A DNA stretch of 64,000 bases from the NCBI RefSeq assembly GCF_004745865.1, contig NZ_SRKZ01000005.1:124001-188000 (forward strand). The letters run 5' to 3'. The DNA comes from Hymenobacter wooponensis (GTDB taxonomy: Bacteria; Bacteroidota; Bacteroidia; Cytophagales; Hymenobacteraceae). Numbering within the stretch: the first letter of the stretch is position 1; every line of letters starts with the position of its first letter. This document shows, piece after piece, positions 1 to 9,110 of this stretch. A program made the translations under genes and the position numbers. The notes beneath the pieces are model-generated. The model was given only the letters and a program-made list of their open reading frames with translations, was not told where the DNA came from and searched no databases.

Positions 1-2307
1 CTGAAGTTCAGCGGCCAGGCGCCCGCCGCCACCGAAGTACTAGTCCGCCTCACCAACCGCCACAACCCCGACATTCCGCCCCTCTCCGCCGACTTTACCT
101 TCTACGGCGGCATCTATCGCGACGTGTACCTGGAAGCCGCGGCGCCCGTGCACTTCGACCTCGATAACTACGCCTCCAACGGCACCTTCGTCACCACCCC
201 AGCCGTATCGGCGGAGGCGGCAGAGGTAGTAGTGGCAGGCGCCCTGACCAATGAATCGGTCACGGCCCGGAAAGTCACGGTACTTACGCAGCTGCTGGAC
301 CGGGATGGGCGCACGGTGGCGAAGCAGCAAACGGCACTCACCCTCAAAGCGGGAGAAAAGCGTACGTTCCGCCAGCCCCTGCCGCGCCTGCATAGGCCCC
401 AGCTGTGGTCACCGGATGCGCCATACTTGTACCGGGCCGTGTCGCAGGTGCTGGAGGGCAAGCAGGCTACGCTGCTGGATGAAGTAACCAACCAAGTGGG
501 GTTGCGCTGGTATCGGTTTGATGCAGCTCAGGGCTTTTTCCTGAACGGGAAGCCGCTCAAGCTCATCGGCACCAACCGTCACCAGGACTACCCTGGCCTA
601 GGCAATGCCTTGCCCAACGCCCTGCATGAGCGCGACGTGCAGCTGCTCAAGCAGCTGGGTGGCAACTTCCTGCGCGTGTCGCACTACCCTCAGGACCCGG
701 CGGTGCTACAAGCTTGCGACCGGCTGGGCATTCTGGCCTCGGTGGAGATTCCCATCGTGAATGCCATTACCGACTCTAAGAGCTTCTTTGCCAACTGCCG
801 CACCATGCAAACCGAGATGATTCGCCAAGGCTACAACCACCCCAGCGTTATCATTTGGGCCTACATGAACGAGGTGCTCCTGCGTCTGCCCGCCGGCATC
901 AAGCGCGACAACGAGCCGGGCAAAGTGTACCTGCGGCGCGTAAACCGCCTGGCCCAGGAGCTCGACAGCCTGACCCGCCGCGAAGACCCCGCCCGCTACA
1001 CCATGATCGTCAACCACGGCGACTTTGAGCTGTATCAGTTGGCGGGACTGCCGGCCATTGCCCAGCTCGTGGGCTGGAACCTCTACCAGGGCTGGTACTC
1101 CGGCGACCTGGAGGGCTTCCCGAAGTTTCTGGACCGCCACCGCCAGGAGCTGCCCACCAAGCCCCTGCTGGTAACCGAGTACGGCGCCGACTCCGATGTG
1201 CGCCTGCACTCCTTCCAGCCCCAGCGCTTCGATAAAACCTCGGAGTACGCCAACCGCTACCATCAGTTCTACCTGAAAGCTATGCTGGATAGGCCCTTCG
1301 TGGCAGGCAGCACAGTCTGGAACCTGGCAGAATTCAACTCCGAAACCCGGCAGGAGGCAGTACCCCACATCAACAACAAAAGCCTGCTCACCGGCGACCG
1401 GCAGCCCAAGGACGCTTACCTGTTCTATCAGGCTCACTTAGTCAAAACGCCCTTCCTGAAGATTGGCAGCCGCTCCTGGACGCTCCGGGCCGGTCAAGCC
1501 GCGGGCCCCGACTCCCTATTCTGCCGCCAACCGGTGGAGGTGTACACCAACCAGCCCGCCGTGCGCCTGCTGCTCAATGGCCGCGACCTGGGCACCCGAC
1601 CCGCTGAGTTTGGCGTGGCGCGCTTCACCGTGCCGTTTGGCGCGGGCCTGAACCAGCTCCGCGCCCAGGCGCAGGACCTAGCTGTAGAAGACTTTGCCGA
1701 CATCGAATTTCAGCTCCTGCCCACCCGCCTCGACTCTCCGCAGCTGCCGTTCACGGAGCTCAACGTGAGCCTTGGCGACGCGCGCACTTTCACCGACGAC
1801 AAGCTGCACCAAGTGTGGGTACCCGAGCAGGCCTACACGCCCGGCAGCTGGGGCTACGTGGGTGGGCAGGCCTACAAACAGCCCGGCGACCGGCTCCCCT
1901 ACGGCTCCGACCGCGACATTTTGGGCACCGCCTACGATGCTATCTACGAAACGCAACGTCTAGGCCTCAGCCAGTTCCGCCTCGATTTACCCGACGGTGA
2001 GTACGAAGTAGTGCTGCACTTCGCGGAGCTGGAGGCCGCGCCCCAGGGCGAGCAGCTGGTCTACAATCTAGCGGGAGCTGGCACGGGTGCCAGCACGGCG
2101 ACTTCCGCACCGGGTCGGGCGTTTTCGGTGCTTGTTAATGGAGTAGATGCCTTGCCAGAGCTGAGCCTCGATACTTACCTGAGGCCCTTGCAGGCCAACA
2201 GCTTCAAGGTGCCGGTTTCGGCCCGCGGCGGTCGGGGCATCATCGTTGAGTTTAAACCTGGGAAGGGTCAACCGTTCCTGAATGGGATTCAAGTAAAGCG
2301 GCTGTAG
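1..2307 (+). CDS. GH2-family beta-glycosidase with C-terminal malectin-like domain (5' partial)
   Basis: The reading frame is open from the first base, so the start lies upstream; 768 residues are visible. The N-terminal part shows the end of the GH2 sugar-binding domain (FYGGIYRDV), then an immunoglobulin-like domain and the TIM barrel. The probable acid/base is the Glu of WAYMNE (codon at 871) and the probable nucleophile the Glu of VTEYGAD (codon at 1177). From about nt 1795 the tail (GSDRDILGTAYDAIYE, YEVVLHFAE) looks like a malectin carbohydrate-binding domain. Family knowledge gives beta-galactosidase or beta-glucuronidase activity; the exact sugar cannot be read from the sequence. It is first in a plus-strand run with GH3, alginate-lyase-type and GH88 genes, which suggests removal of terminal sugars from an acidic polysaccharide. 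Location is probably periplasmic, but the signal region is not visible. Confidence 0.9.
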   Translation: MKFSGQAPAATEVLVRLTNRHNPDIPPLSADFTFYGGIYRDVYLEAAAPVHFDLDNYASNGTFVTTPAVSAEAAEVVVAGALTNESVTARKVTVLTQLLDRDGRTVAKQQTALTLKAGEKRTFRQPLPRLHRPQLWSPDAPYLYRAVSQVLEGKQATLLDEVTNQVGLRWYRFDAAQGFFLNGKPLKLIGTNRHQDYPGLGNALPNALHERDVQLLKQLGGNFLRVSHYPQDPAVLQACDRLGILASVEIPIVNAITDSKSFFANCRTMQTEMIRQGYNHPSVIIWAYMNEVLLRLPAGIKRDNEPGKVYLRRVNRLAQELDSLTRREDPARYTMIVNHGDFELYQLAGLPAIAQLVGWNLYQGWYSGDLEGFPKFLDRHRQELPTKPLLVTEYGADSDVRLHSFQPQRFDKTSEYANRYHQFYLKAMLDRPFVAGSTVWNLAEFNSETRQEAVPHINNKSLLTGDRQPKDAYLFYQAHLVKTPFLKIGSRSWTLRAGQAAGPDSLFCRQPVEVYTNQPAVRLLLNGRDLGTRPAEFGVARFTVPFGAGLNQLRAQAQDLAVEDFADIEFQLLPTRLDSPQLPFTELNVSLGDARTFTDDKLHQVWVPEQAYTPGSWGYVGGQAYKQPGDRLPYGSDRDILGTAYDAIYETQRLGLSQFRLDLPDGEYEVVLHFAELEAAPQGEQLVYNLAGAGTGASTATSAPGRAFSVLVNGVDALPELSLDTYLRPLQANSFKVPVSARGGRGIIVEFKPGKGQPFLNGIQVKRL

Positions 2308-2316
2308 CCAGCCGTG

Positions 2317-2345
2317 GCCGGAAGTTAAGTTGCCTGACTTCCGGC
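2317..2345 (+). terminator. Hairpin after the GH2 gene
   Basis: The arms GCCGGAAGT and ACTTCCGGC form a perfect 9 bp stem with an 11-base loop, 10 bases after the GH2 stop codon. There is no clear T-run after it, so it could end transcription weakly or stabilise the mRNA end. The rest of the gap to 2531 holds no gene and no promoter that I can support. Confidence 0.45.
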
Positions 2346-2531
2346 TACCATAATAACTGAAGGACGTGCTTTTCGGCGGCTACTTTGGCCGCCCACTGGC
2401 GGTCAGGTGGTAGGGTGTGGAATTTGTACCATCGCCATCAGAAGCAGGCTCGGGCCAGACGGCCCCGGAAAGCACGGCCCTTCAGTTCTTTTTAACACCC
2501 TCCGATTCGGCCCTAGGCCACTTTTCGCTTC

Positions 2532-4778
2532 ATGTTCTCACTTCCTTCCAAATCAACCTTTCTCCTCGGCACCTTACTGCTTCCTTTCACTGGCCTACAC
2601 GCTCAGCGCGCCACGCCAAGTCCGGCCGCGGTGGAGCAGCGGGTTACGGCCCTCCTAGGCCAGATGACGCTGGAGGAGAAAGTCGGCCAGCTCGTGCAGT
2701 ACTCGGGGCGGGAACTGACCGGCCCGGCCAGCAACCGCAAAACCGACCTGCTCAACAGCATCCGGAGTGGGCAGGTGGGCTCCATGCTGAACGTGAAAGG
2801 CGTGGCCGACACCCGCGCCATTCAGGCGGAGGCCCTAAAGTCGCGCCTGCACATCCCGCTACTATTTGCCCTCGATGTCATTCACGGCTACCAAACTGTG
2901 TTTCCCGTGCCCTTGGGCGAGGCTGCTTCCTGGGATCTAGATGCCATTCGGCTCTCCGCCCACGTAGCCGCTAAGGAAGCCGCTGCCTCCGGCATTCACT
3001 GGACGTTTGCGCCCATGGTAGATGTGGGCCGCGATGCCCGCTGGGGCCGGGTGATGGAAGGCGCCGGAGAAGACACCTACCTCGGCTCCCAGATTGCCAA
3101 GGCCCGCGTGCTGGGTTTCCAGGGAGAGAAACTAGGCGGTACCGATGCCGTAATGGCCTGCGCCAAGCACTTTGCGGCCTACGGTGCCGCCCTTGCTGGC
3201 CGCGACTACAACGCAGTGGATATGAGCGAGCAGCAGCTGTGGGAAACTTACCTACCGCCCTTCAAGGCTGCCGCCGATGCCGGCGCGGCTACCTTCATGA
3301 ACTCCTTCAATGCTCTCAACGGGGTGCCCGCCACGGCCAGCAGCCACCTCCAGCGCGACATCTTGAAGGGCCAGTGGAACTACCAGGGCTTTGTGGTGAG
3401 CGACTGGGGCTCGATCCGGGAAATGGTGCCCTGGGGCTTTGCGCCCACCGTGGCCGATGCCGCCCAAAAAGCCATGACGGCCGGCAACGACATGGACATG
3501 GAAAACGATGCCTACGGCCCCCACTTGGCTCAGCTGGTGCAAAGCGGCCAGGTGCCCGTAGCGTTGGTAGATGATGCCGTGCGCCGCGTGCTGCGCAAGA
3601 AGTTTGAGCTAGGCCTGTTCGACGACCCCTACAAGTTCTCCGACGCTAAGCGCGAGCGGAACGTGCTCCGCGACCCGCAGCACCTGGTAGCCGCCCGCGA
3701 CGTGGCCCGCAAGTCGATGGTGCTGCTCAAAAATGAGAACCGCCTGTTGCCCCTGGGCCAGCAGCGCACCATTGCGGTAATCGGCCCCCTGGGCAAATCC
3801 AAGCGCGACCTGGCCGGCGGCTGGACGGTTATTGCCGATACCGCTCACATTGTGTCGGCGTTTGAGGGGCTGACCCAGCGAGCGGGTAAAAAGGCGCGCT
3901 TGCTCTACGCCAAAGGCTGTGAGATTACCGGCGACTCGCGGACGGGCTTTGCGCAAGCCGTAGAAACCGCCAAAGCCGCCGATGTGGTGGTGCTGTGCGT
4001 GGGCGAGAGCTGGGACATGAGCGGGGAGGCAAAGTCGCGGGCTGACATTCATCTGCCGGGTGTGCAGGAGGAACTGTTTCAGGCCCTGAAAGCCACCGGC
4101 AAGCCCATAGTGGCGGTAGTGATGGGCGGGCGCCCGCTCATCTTCAACACCATGGCCGACCAGGCCGACGCCATCCTCTACGCCTGGTTTCCGGGCTCGG
4201 AAGGTGGTCACGCCCTGGCCGACGTGCTCTTCGGCGACTACAATCCCTCGGGCAAGCTCCCCTCCTCCTTCCCCCGTTCCGTAGGCCAGTTGCCGCTCAG
4301 CTACCAGCAATACAACACCGGCCGGCCCGTCACCAAGCCTACGGACATCACCTACAAGTCGGCCTACATTGATGAGCTGAACACGCCTCGCTACGCCTTC
4401 GGCCACGGCCTGAGCTACACCACGTTCCGCTATGCTAATCTGAAGCTCAGCCAGCCCACCATGCGGCCCTCGGAAACGGTGCAGGTACAGTTCACCCTGA
4501 CCAATACGGGCTCCGTAGCCGGCGAAGAAGTGGTACAGCTATACCTACGCGACCTGGTATCGTCGGTGGTGCGCCCGGTGAAGGAGCTCAAGGACTTCCG
4601 CAAAGTGATGCTCAAGCCCGGCCAAAGCCAGACCATCAGCTTCACCATCAACCAGGACAAGCTCGCCTTCTACAACTCCCAACTACAATGGACCGCCGAG
4701 CCCGGCGACTTCCGACTCATGATTGGCAGCGCCTCCAACGATATCCGCCTGGAAAGCAAGTTGGTACTCGCACCTTAG
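2532..4778 (+). CDS. bglX: GH3 beta-glucosidase (BglX-like)
   Basis: This 748-residue protein has a signal peptide ending near LHAQ (about residue 25), so it is probably periplasmic. It shows the GH3 N-terminal barrel with AKHFAAYG and the catalytic aspartate in VVSDWGS (D291), then the alpha/beta sandwich domain and a C-terminal fibronectin-III-like domain (GEEVVQLYLRD). The length matches BglX-type enzymes. Family knowledge says it removes terminal beta-linked glucose or xylose from oligosaccharides. It lies 224 bases after the GH2 gene and before the alginate-lyase-type gene, consistent with a role in finishing the breakdown of the same glycan. The gene symbol is by similarity to E. coli BglX; true specificity is not proven. 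Confidence 0.92.
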   Translation: MFSLPSKSTFLLGTLLLPFTGLHAQRATPSPAAVEQRVTALLGQMTLEEKVGQLVQYSGRELTGPASNRKTDLLNSIRSGQVGSMLNVKGVADTRAIQAEALKSRLHIPLLFALDVIHGYQTVFPVPLGEAASWDLDAIRLSAHVAAKEAAASGIHWTFAPMVDVGRDARWGRVMEGAGEDTYLGSQIAKARVLGFQGEKLGGTDAVMACAKHFAAYGAALAGRDYNAVDMSEQQLWETYLPPFKAAADAGAATFMNSFNALNGVPATASSHLQRDILKGQWNYQGFVVSDWGSIREMVPWGFAPTVADAAQKAMTAGNDMDMENDAYGPHLAQLVQSGQVPVALVDDAVRRVLRKKFELGLFDDPYKFSDAKRERNVLRDPQHLVAARDVARKSMVLLKNENRLLPLGQQRTIAVIGPLGKSKRDLAGGWTVIADTAHIVSAFEGLTQRAGKKARLLYAKGCEITGDSRTGFAQAVETAKAADVVVLCVGESWDMSGEAKSRADIHLPGVQEELFQALKATGKPIVAVVMGGRPLIFNTMADQADAILYAWFPGSEGGHALADVLFGDYNPSGKLPSSFPRSVGQLPLSYQQYNTGRPVTKPTDITYKSAYIDELNTPRYAFGHGLSYTTFRYANLKLSQPTMRPSETVQVQFTLTNTGSVAGEEVVQLYLRDLVSSVVRPVKELKDFRKVMLKPGQSQTISFTINQDKLAFYNSQLQWTAEPGDFRLMIGSASNDIRLESKLVLAP

Positions 4779-4814
4779 TGGGTGTGGATATGGTTGTCTA
4801 AAACCCCAAAGGAC

Positions 4815-4971
4815 GTCATGCTGAGCGGAGTCGAAGCATCTCTCCCTCTGACTAATAAACTGGCCTAGGACTGTCACAACGAAGCGGTAGAGATGCTTCA
4901 ACTCCGCTCAGCATGACAGATAGTGTTACAACGTCAGCACGCGAGATGTCTCGACAAGCTCAACATGACAG
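4815..4971. repeat. Palindromic intergenic repeat, copy 1 (modules M1 and M2)
   Basis: Arms beginning GTCATGCTGAGCGGAGTCG and ending CAGCATGAC face each other between 4815 and 4917 (module M1, also carrying GAAGCATCTCT and its complement). A second module (M2, GCGAGATGTCTCGACAAGCT) follows at about 4931-4971. The same modules recur near 6193, 9908, 29628 and 44570. TGGCCTAG lies in the central loop. It resembles REP/MITE-type non-coding repeats; no transposase is present in the window. Confidence 0.8.
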
Positions 4972-5002
4972 TCACAGAGTCCATAAGCCTTTAAAATTGC
5001 TC

Positions 5003-6172
5003 ATGAACCCCAAGGCTCTCTTCCTCCTTATGCTTCTGCTTGGGTGCTTCGTTGCCCGGGCCGGAGGGCCCGACCGCACGCTGCAACAGCAGGCGGTAGC
5101 AGTGCTGCGCGCCCAGGTGCTGGCGGAGGCAACTTGGGCTCTGCAGCAGGCGCCGCAAACTGTTACCAGCTCTCACTCTCCGCGCAGCACCGGTGGCCCG
5201 CATGACTTCTTTTCTGAAGGCGACTACTGGTGGCCCGACCCCGCTAACCCAGCTGGCCCCTACGTGCAGCGCGACGGTCAAACCAACCCCGACAACTTTG
5301 TGGCTCACCGATTGGCCATGATTCGTTTCAGCCGCATCATCGGGGCCCTGGCCTCAGCCTACCAGCTCACCCACGACCCCAAGTACGTGCGCCACGCCCT
5401 GGTACACCTGCGGGCCTGGTTTACGGATTCGGCCACGCTGATGAATCCTTCCCTGCTCTACGCCCAGGCCATTTCCGGGCGCTTTACCGGGCGCGGCATC
5501 GGCATCATCGATACTATTCAGCTGATGGAAGTAGCCCAGGGCGTGTTGGTAATGGCGCCGGTCTTGGGGGCAAGTGATTTGGCAGGAATCAAAAGCTGGT
5601 TTGCGCAGTATTTGACGTGGCTTACCACCCATCCGTACGGCCAGGATGAGATGAAGGCAGTCAACAACCATGGCACGTGCTGGGTGATGCAGGTGGCCGC
5701 TTTTGCCCGCCTCACTGGCAACCAGGAACTGCTCACGTTCTGCCGGGAGCGGTACAAAACCGTGCTCCTCCCATCCCAAATGGCCGCTGACGGCTCCTTC
5801 CCCCTCGAAACCAAGCGCACCAAGCCCTACGGTTACTCCCTCTTCAACCTGGATGCCCTGACCATGATCTGCCAGATTCTGAGCACGCCCCAAGACAACC
5901 TCTGGGCCTACCATACCGCTGACGGCCGCGGCATCCGGCGCGGCATTGAGTACCTCTACCCCTACGTGAAGGACAAGACTACTTGGCCCTTCCCTCAGGA
6001 TGTTATGTACTGGGAAAACTGGCCCGTGGCGCAGCCCTTCCTGGTGCTGGGCGCCGTGCAGTTCGCCAATAAAGACTGGTTTGCCACCTGGCAGCGCCTA
6101 GACCACCAGCCCGAGGTAGCCGAAGTAGTGCGCAATCTACCCATCCGCCACCCCCTACTTTGGCTCCCATAA
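5003..6172 (+). CDS. Alginate lyase family protein (PF05426-like)
   Basis: This 389-residue protein begins with a signal peptide (MNPKALFLLMLLLGCFVARA), so it is exported. An upstream in-frame ATG at 4913 lies inside a repeat element and is rejected as start. The body has the alpha/alpha-barrel features of the alginate_lyase family: FFSEGDYWWPDP near the N-terminus, NNHG at residues 221-224, and GSFPLETKRTKPYGYS. Family knowledge: such proteins cleave or bind uronic-acid polymers by beta-elimination, with the Asn-His pair and a Tyr in catalysis. Its product type, unsaturated uronates, would be the substrate of the GH88 enzyme encoded next, which supports a shared pathway. Alginate itself is not certain as substrate, because this fold also serves other glycans. 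Confidence 0.85.
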   Translation: MNPKALFLLMLLLGCFVARAGGPDRTLQQQAVAVLRAQVLAEATWALQQAPQTVTSSHSPRSTGGPHDFFSEGDYWWPDPANPAGPYVQRDGQTNPDNFVAHRLAMIRFSRIIGALASAYQLTHDPKYVRHALVHLRAWFTDSATLMNPSLLYAQAISGRFTGRGIGIIDTIQLMEVAQGVLVMAPVLGASDLAGIKSWFAQYLTWLTTHPYGQDEMKAVNNHGTCWVMQVAAFARLTGNQELLTFCRERYKTVLLPSQMAADGSFPLETKRTKPYGYSLFNLDALTMICQILSTPQDNLWAYHTADGRGIRRGIEYLYPYVKDKTTWPFPQDVMYWENWPVAQPFLVLGAVQFANKDWFATWQRLDHQPEVAEVVRNLPIRHPLLWLP

Positions 6173-6192
6173 CACTACTTAGCAACAGAAAA

Positions 6193-6352
6193 GACCGTCA
6201 TGGTAAGCGCAGCCGAAGCATCTCTACCTCTGACTAACTACTGGCCTACCACGTCAGCCACTTGCTCCATAGCCCAGGGTTTAAACCCTGAGCTAGTGAA
6301 CAACGATTTGCAACGAAGCGGTAGAGATGCTTCGGCAAGCTCAGCATGACGT
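6193..6352. repeat. Palindromic intergenic repeat, copy 2 (module M1)
   Basis: The left end (GTCATGGTAAGCGCAGCCGA) and the right end (CGGCAAGCTCAGCATGAC) form an inverted repeat of module M1 with TACTGGCCTA in the loop. A nested near-palindrome, AGCCCAGGGTTTAAACCCTG at about 6271-6294, sits in the middle. The gap 6353-6457 holds no other feature that I can support. Confidence 0.75.
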
Positions 6353-6457
6353 CTAATAAATAAGATAAGAACACTGTTCTCAACCCCTACCTCAGTGCTC
6401 TAGGCCACTTTATAGGCCTTGTGAGCCGCACCTGTTCTCTCTCACTAAAGCCCATCC

Positions 6458-7687
6458 ATGATAAAACTTCATACGCTAGGCCTCGGCCTCCTGTCTTTGC
6501 TCGCGGCTCCGGCCCTAGGCCAGTCGGCCCTGACTAAGAAGACGCTCAAGCTGGCCGAGACACAGGCGACCCTCATGTTGGAGCAGGTGCCACAGGCGGT
6601 GCAGCAAAAGCCTGCAGCACCGGGCAAGCTTCCGCCAGTGTCACCTCGCTCGCTTACGCCTACCAAGGAGCTGGCAGTGGTGGCTTCTAAAGACTGGACC
6701 AGTGGTTTTTTTCCTGGCTACCTGTGGCTGCTCTCTGAGGCAACGGGCCAGCCCAAGTGGCAAACTGCCGCCAAAACCTACACGGCGAATATTGAGCGCG
6801 AAAAACTCGACGTCACCAGCCACGACGTGGGTTTTAAAATATACTGCAGCTTCGGCAGCGGCTACCACCTTACCCAAGACCCGGCCTACCACGAAGTGAT
6901 TGTGCAGGCGGCGCGCACGCTCAGCACGCGGTTTAACCCCAAAGTAGGCGCCATTCGCTCCTGGGACCACCACCGCGAAACCTGGGGCTACCCCGTCATC
7001 ATCGACAACATGATGAACTTGGAGTTGCTGTTTGCGGCCACCCGCCTCTCGGGTGATTCGTCGTTCTATAAGATTGCCGTCAGTCACGCTAACAAGACCC
7101 TCAACAACCACTTCCGCCCCGATTTCAGCTCCTACCACGTCGTCGATTACGATACGCTCACGGGCAGCGTAGTGAAGCGCACTACGCACCAGGGCGTTGC
7201 GAATGAGTCGGCGTGGGCGCGTGGGCAGGGCTGGGCGCTGTACGGCTTTACTATGTGCTACCGCGAAACCAAAAACAAAGCCTACCTCAACCAGGCCGAG
7301 CAAGTGGCGCGCTTCATCTTTAACCACCCCAATCTGCCCAAAGACCTGGTTCCGTACTGGGACTTCAACGCCCCCGGCATTCCAAACGAGCCGCGTGATG
7401 CTTCCGCCGCCGCCATTATGGCCTCGGCCCTGTATGAGCTGAGCACCTACAGTCCGGCTAGTGCGGCCCTCTACCGCCGCACGGCTGATAAAATCATGGA
7501 TAACCTGGCGAAGCACTACACGGCCAAAGCTGGCGGCAGCCGTGGCTTCCTGCTCCTGCACAGTACCGGCCACAAGCCCGCCAACAGCGAAATCGACGTG
7601 CCCATCATCTACGCCGACTACTATTTCATGGAAGCCCTGCTGCGCCGCCGCAGCCTGGACAGTGGCAAGCAGTTGTCGTTGCGTTAG
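6458..7687 (+). CDS. GH88 unsaturated glucuronyl hydrolase
   Basis: This 409-residue protein has a signal peptide (cleavage near ALGQ, about residue 22). It shows the GH88 alpha6/alpha6 barrel motifs: TSHDVGF with Asp at residue 123, VIIDNMMNLELL with Asp at 183, and THQGVANESAWARGQGWALY. By analogy with Bacillus UGL, the two aspartates hydrate the double bond of 4,5-unsaturated uronic acids at the non-reducing end, releasing the sugar. Such ends are made by polysaccharide lyases, matching the lyase-family gene just upstream. It closes the plus-strand glycan-degradation run and is convergent with the histidine kinase gene, 40 bases away. Confidence 0.93.
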   Translation: MIKLHTLGLGLLSLLAAPALGQSALTKKTLKLAETQATLMLEQVPQAVQQKPAAPGKLPPVSPRSLTPTKELAVVASKDWTSGFFPGYLWLLSEATGQPKWQTAAKTYTANIEREKLDVTSHDVGFKIYCSFGSGYHLTQDPAYHEVIVQAARTLSTRFNPKVGAIRSWDHHRETWGYPVIIDNMMNLELLFAATRLSGDSSFYKIAVSHANKTLNNHFRPDFSSYHVVDYDTLTGSVVKRTTHQGVANESAWARGQGWALYGFTMCYRETKNKAYLNQAEQVARFIFNHPNLPKDLVPYWDFNAPGIPNEPRDASAAAIMASALYELSTYSPASAALYRRTADKIMDNLAKHYTAKAGGSRGFLLLHSTGHKPANSEIDVPIIYADYYFMEALLRRRSLDSGKQLSLR

Positions 7688-7727
7688 TCTGTGAAGTGGC
7701 ACTGCCACCGCCTTCCTACTTTGTGGC

Positions 7728-9110
7728 CTACGCCGGGAACAGCAGCGTGAATGTGGTGCCTTGGCCTAGGGTGCTATCAACGGAGAGCTGGATTCCTAGC
7801 AAAGCGCAGGCCTTGGCTACGATAGAGAGGCCTAGGCCAGTGCCGCCAATGTGCTTGTGGGCCAGGGCATCGGAGCGGTAGAGTGGGTCGAATATGCGCG
7901 GCAGGTCGTCGGCGCGAATCCCAATGCCGGCGTCGGTGATGGAGCAGCGTAGGCCACCTGCCACGTCGGCCAGCTCAATGACAATGGTGGAGCCCGCCGG
8001 TGAGTACTTTACAGCGTTGGACAGCACGTTATCCAGAATCAAATCCACCATAAACGGGTCGGAGGCCACGGCTTGAGTGGCGAGGTCCTGCACATCTACG
8101 CGTATGCGCTTGGTTCCCAGGTCGGTGCGAAGGCGGTAAAGCACGTCGTGCACGCTGCTGAGCACCGAGAGCTCCTGCCGGCGCAGGGTCATCTTGCCGG
8201 AGTCGTCGAAGCGGGCTAGCAGCAGGAGCTGGTCTACGAGGTTAGTGAGGCGGTCTATTTCCTGAATGCTGAGCTTGATGCTTTCCACGTACTCGGGGGC
8301 GGTGCGGGGCTTGCGTACCAGCACTTCCAGGGTGCCTTTTAGCACGGCCAGGGGCGTGCGCAGCTCGTGGGAGGCATCGGCGGTGAACTGCTTTTCGCGC
8401 TCCACGGCCTGCTCAATCCGCGCCAGCAGCCCATTGATGGCGGTGGCCAGTGTGTGCAGCTCATCGGGGCGAGCGGGCAGGGCAATGCGCTCAGCGAGGT
8501 TGCTGCGCGTGATGCGGTTGGTGGTGGCTGTAATCTGGGCCACGGGCGCAATGCTGCGCCCGGCCAGCAGGCGCGCACTGGCGTACAGGCCTAGCAGCAC
8601 CACCGGGAACGAGAGCAGCAGCACTATGCCCAGGCTGCTGAGCACGTGTTGCGCATCCTCGGAGGAAATGGCCGCCACCACGTACCCTACCGGCTGCCCA
8701 TCCCGCAGAATGGTTTCCTGGGCCTGCCGCACGGCCTTGCCCCGCAGCTCCAGATTCAGGAGCCGTTGCTGGGCCTGCTTGGGGTCAAACACCAGCTCAT
8801 CAGCCTTCAGGTTGGGGGAGCGGTCTAATAGGTGTCCGTGCAAGTCGTTTATCTGGAGGAAGATGGGGTCCACGTCTACCTCGCGGTGCTCCCGCTCCTC
8901 CCACTCATCCCGGTGGGCAAAGTGAATGGTATGGCCCACAATGCTCAACTCCTGGCTGTGCTTGGTGGCTTCAAAACGCAGGCGGGCATCCAGGCCGGCG
9001 TATACCTGCTGCCGTACTACCAGAAACACTAGCGCGTAGGCCACTGCCACCAGCGCGGCGGTGGCCAGCATGTACTGCAGCGCAATGCGGTTTTTGAACG
9101 TCAGGGCCAT
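7728..9110 (-). CDS. Sensor histidine kinase (CusS/PmrB-like)
   Basis: This 460-residue membrane kinase has a first membrane segment at about residues 12-32, a periplasmic domain to about 158, a second segment at about 160-178, HAMP, then HisKA with the phospho-accepting His248 (DASHELRTP) and a HATPase domain with the N-box DNVLSNAVKYS and the glycine boxes DAGIGI and GGTGLGLSI. The periplasmic part carries a His/acid-rich stretch at residues 60-79 (HTIHFAHRDEWEEREHREVD), which could bind metal ions (inference). It starts directly after the stop of the response regulator gene, so the pair is co-transcribed. The divergent RND pump suggests sensing of metal or envelope stress. Confidence 0.93.
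   Translation of the reverse strand: MALTFKNRIALQYMLATAALVAVAYALVFLVVRQQVYAGLDARLRFEATKHSQELSIVGHTIHFAHRDEWEEREHREVDVDPIFLQINDLHGHLLDRSPNLKADELVFDPKQAQQRLLNLELRGKAVRQAQETILRDGQPVGYVVAAISSEDAQHVLSSLGIVLLLSFPVVLLGLYASARLLAGRSIAPVAQITATTNRITRSNLAERIALPARPDELHTLATAINGLLARIEQAVEREKQFTADASHELRTPLAVLKGTLEVLVRKPRTAPEYVESIKLSIQEIDRLTNLVDQLLLLARFDDSGKMTLRRQELSVLSSVHDVLYRLRTDLGTKRIRVDVQDLATQAVASDPFMVDLILDNVLSNAVKYSPAGSTIVIELADVAGGLRCSITDAGIGIRADDLPRIFDPLYRSDALAHKHIGGTGLGLSIVAKACALLGIQLSVDSTLGQGTTFTLLFPA

Noticed and set aside
4913-5002. N-terminal extension of the alginate-lyase-type protein
   Set aside because: The extra 30 residues are translated from repeat module M2; the ATG at 5003 begins a proper signal peptide.
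6641-7708. Long open frame (355 codons) on the minus strand opposite the GH88 gene
   Set aside because: It mirrors the codon periodicity of the GH88 gene, has no recognisable domain, and long antisense frames are common in GC-rich genes. The same applies to frames opposite the GH2 (706-1437), GH3 (3609-4406) and pyrG (43147-43884) genes.
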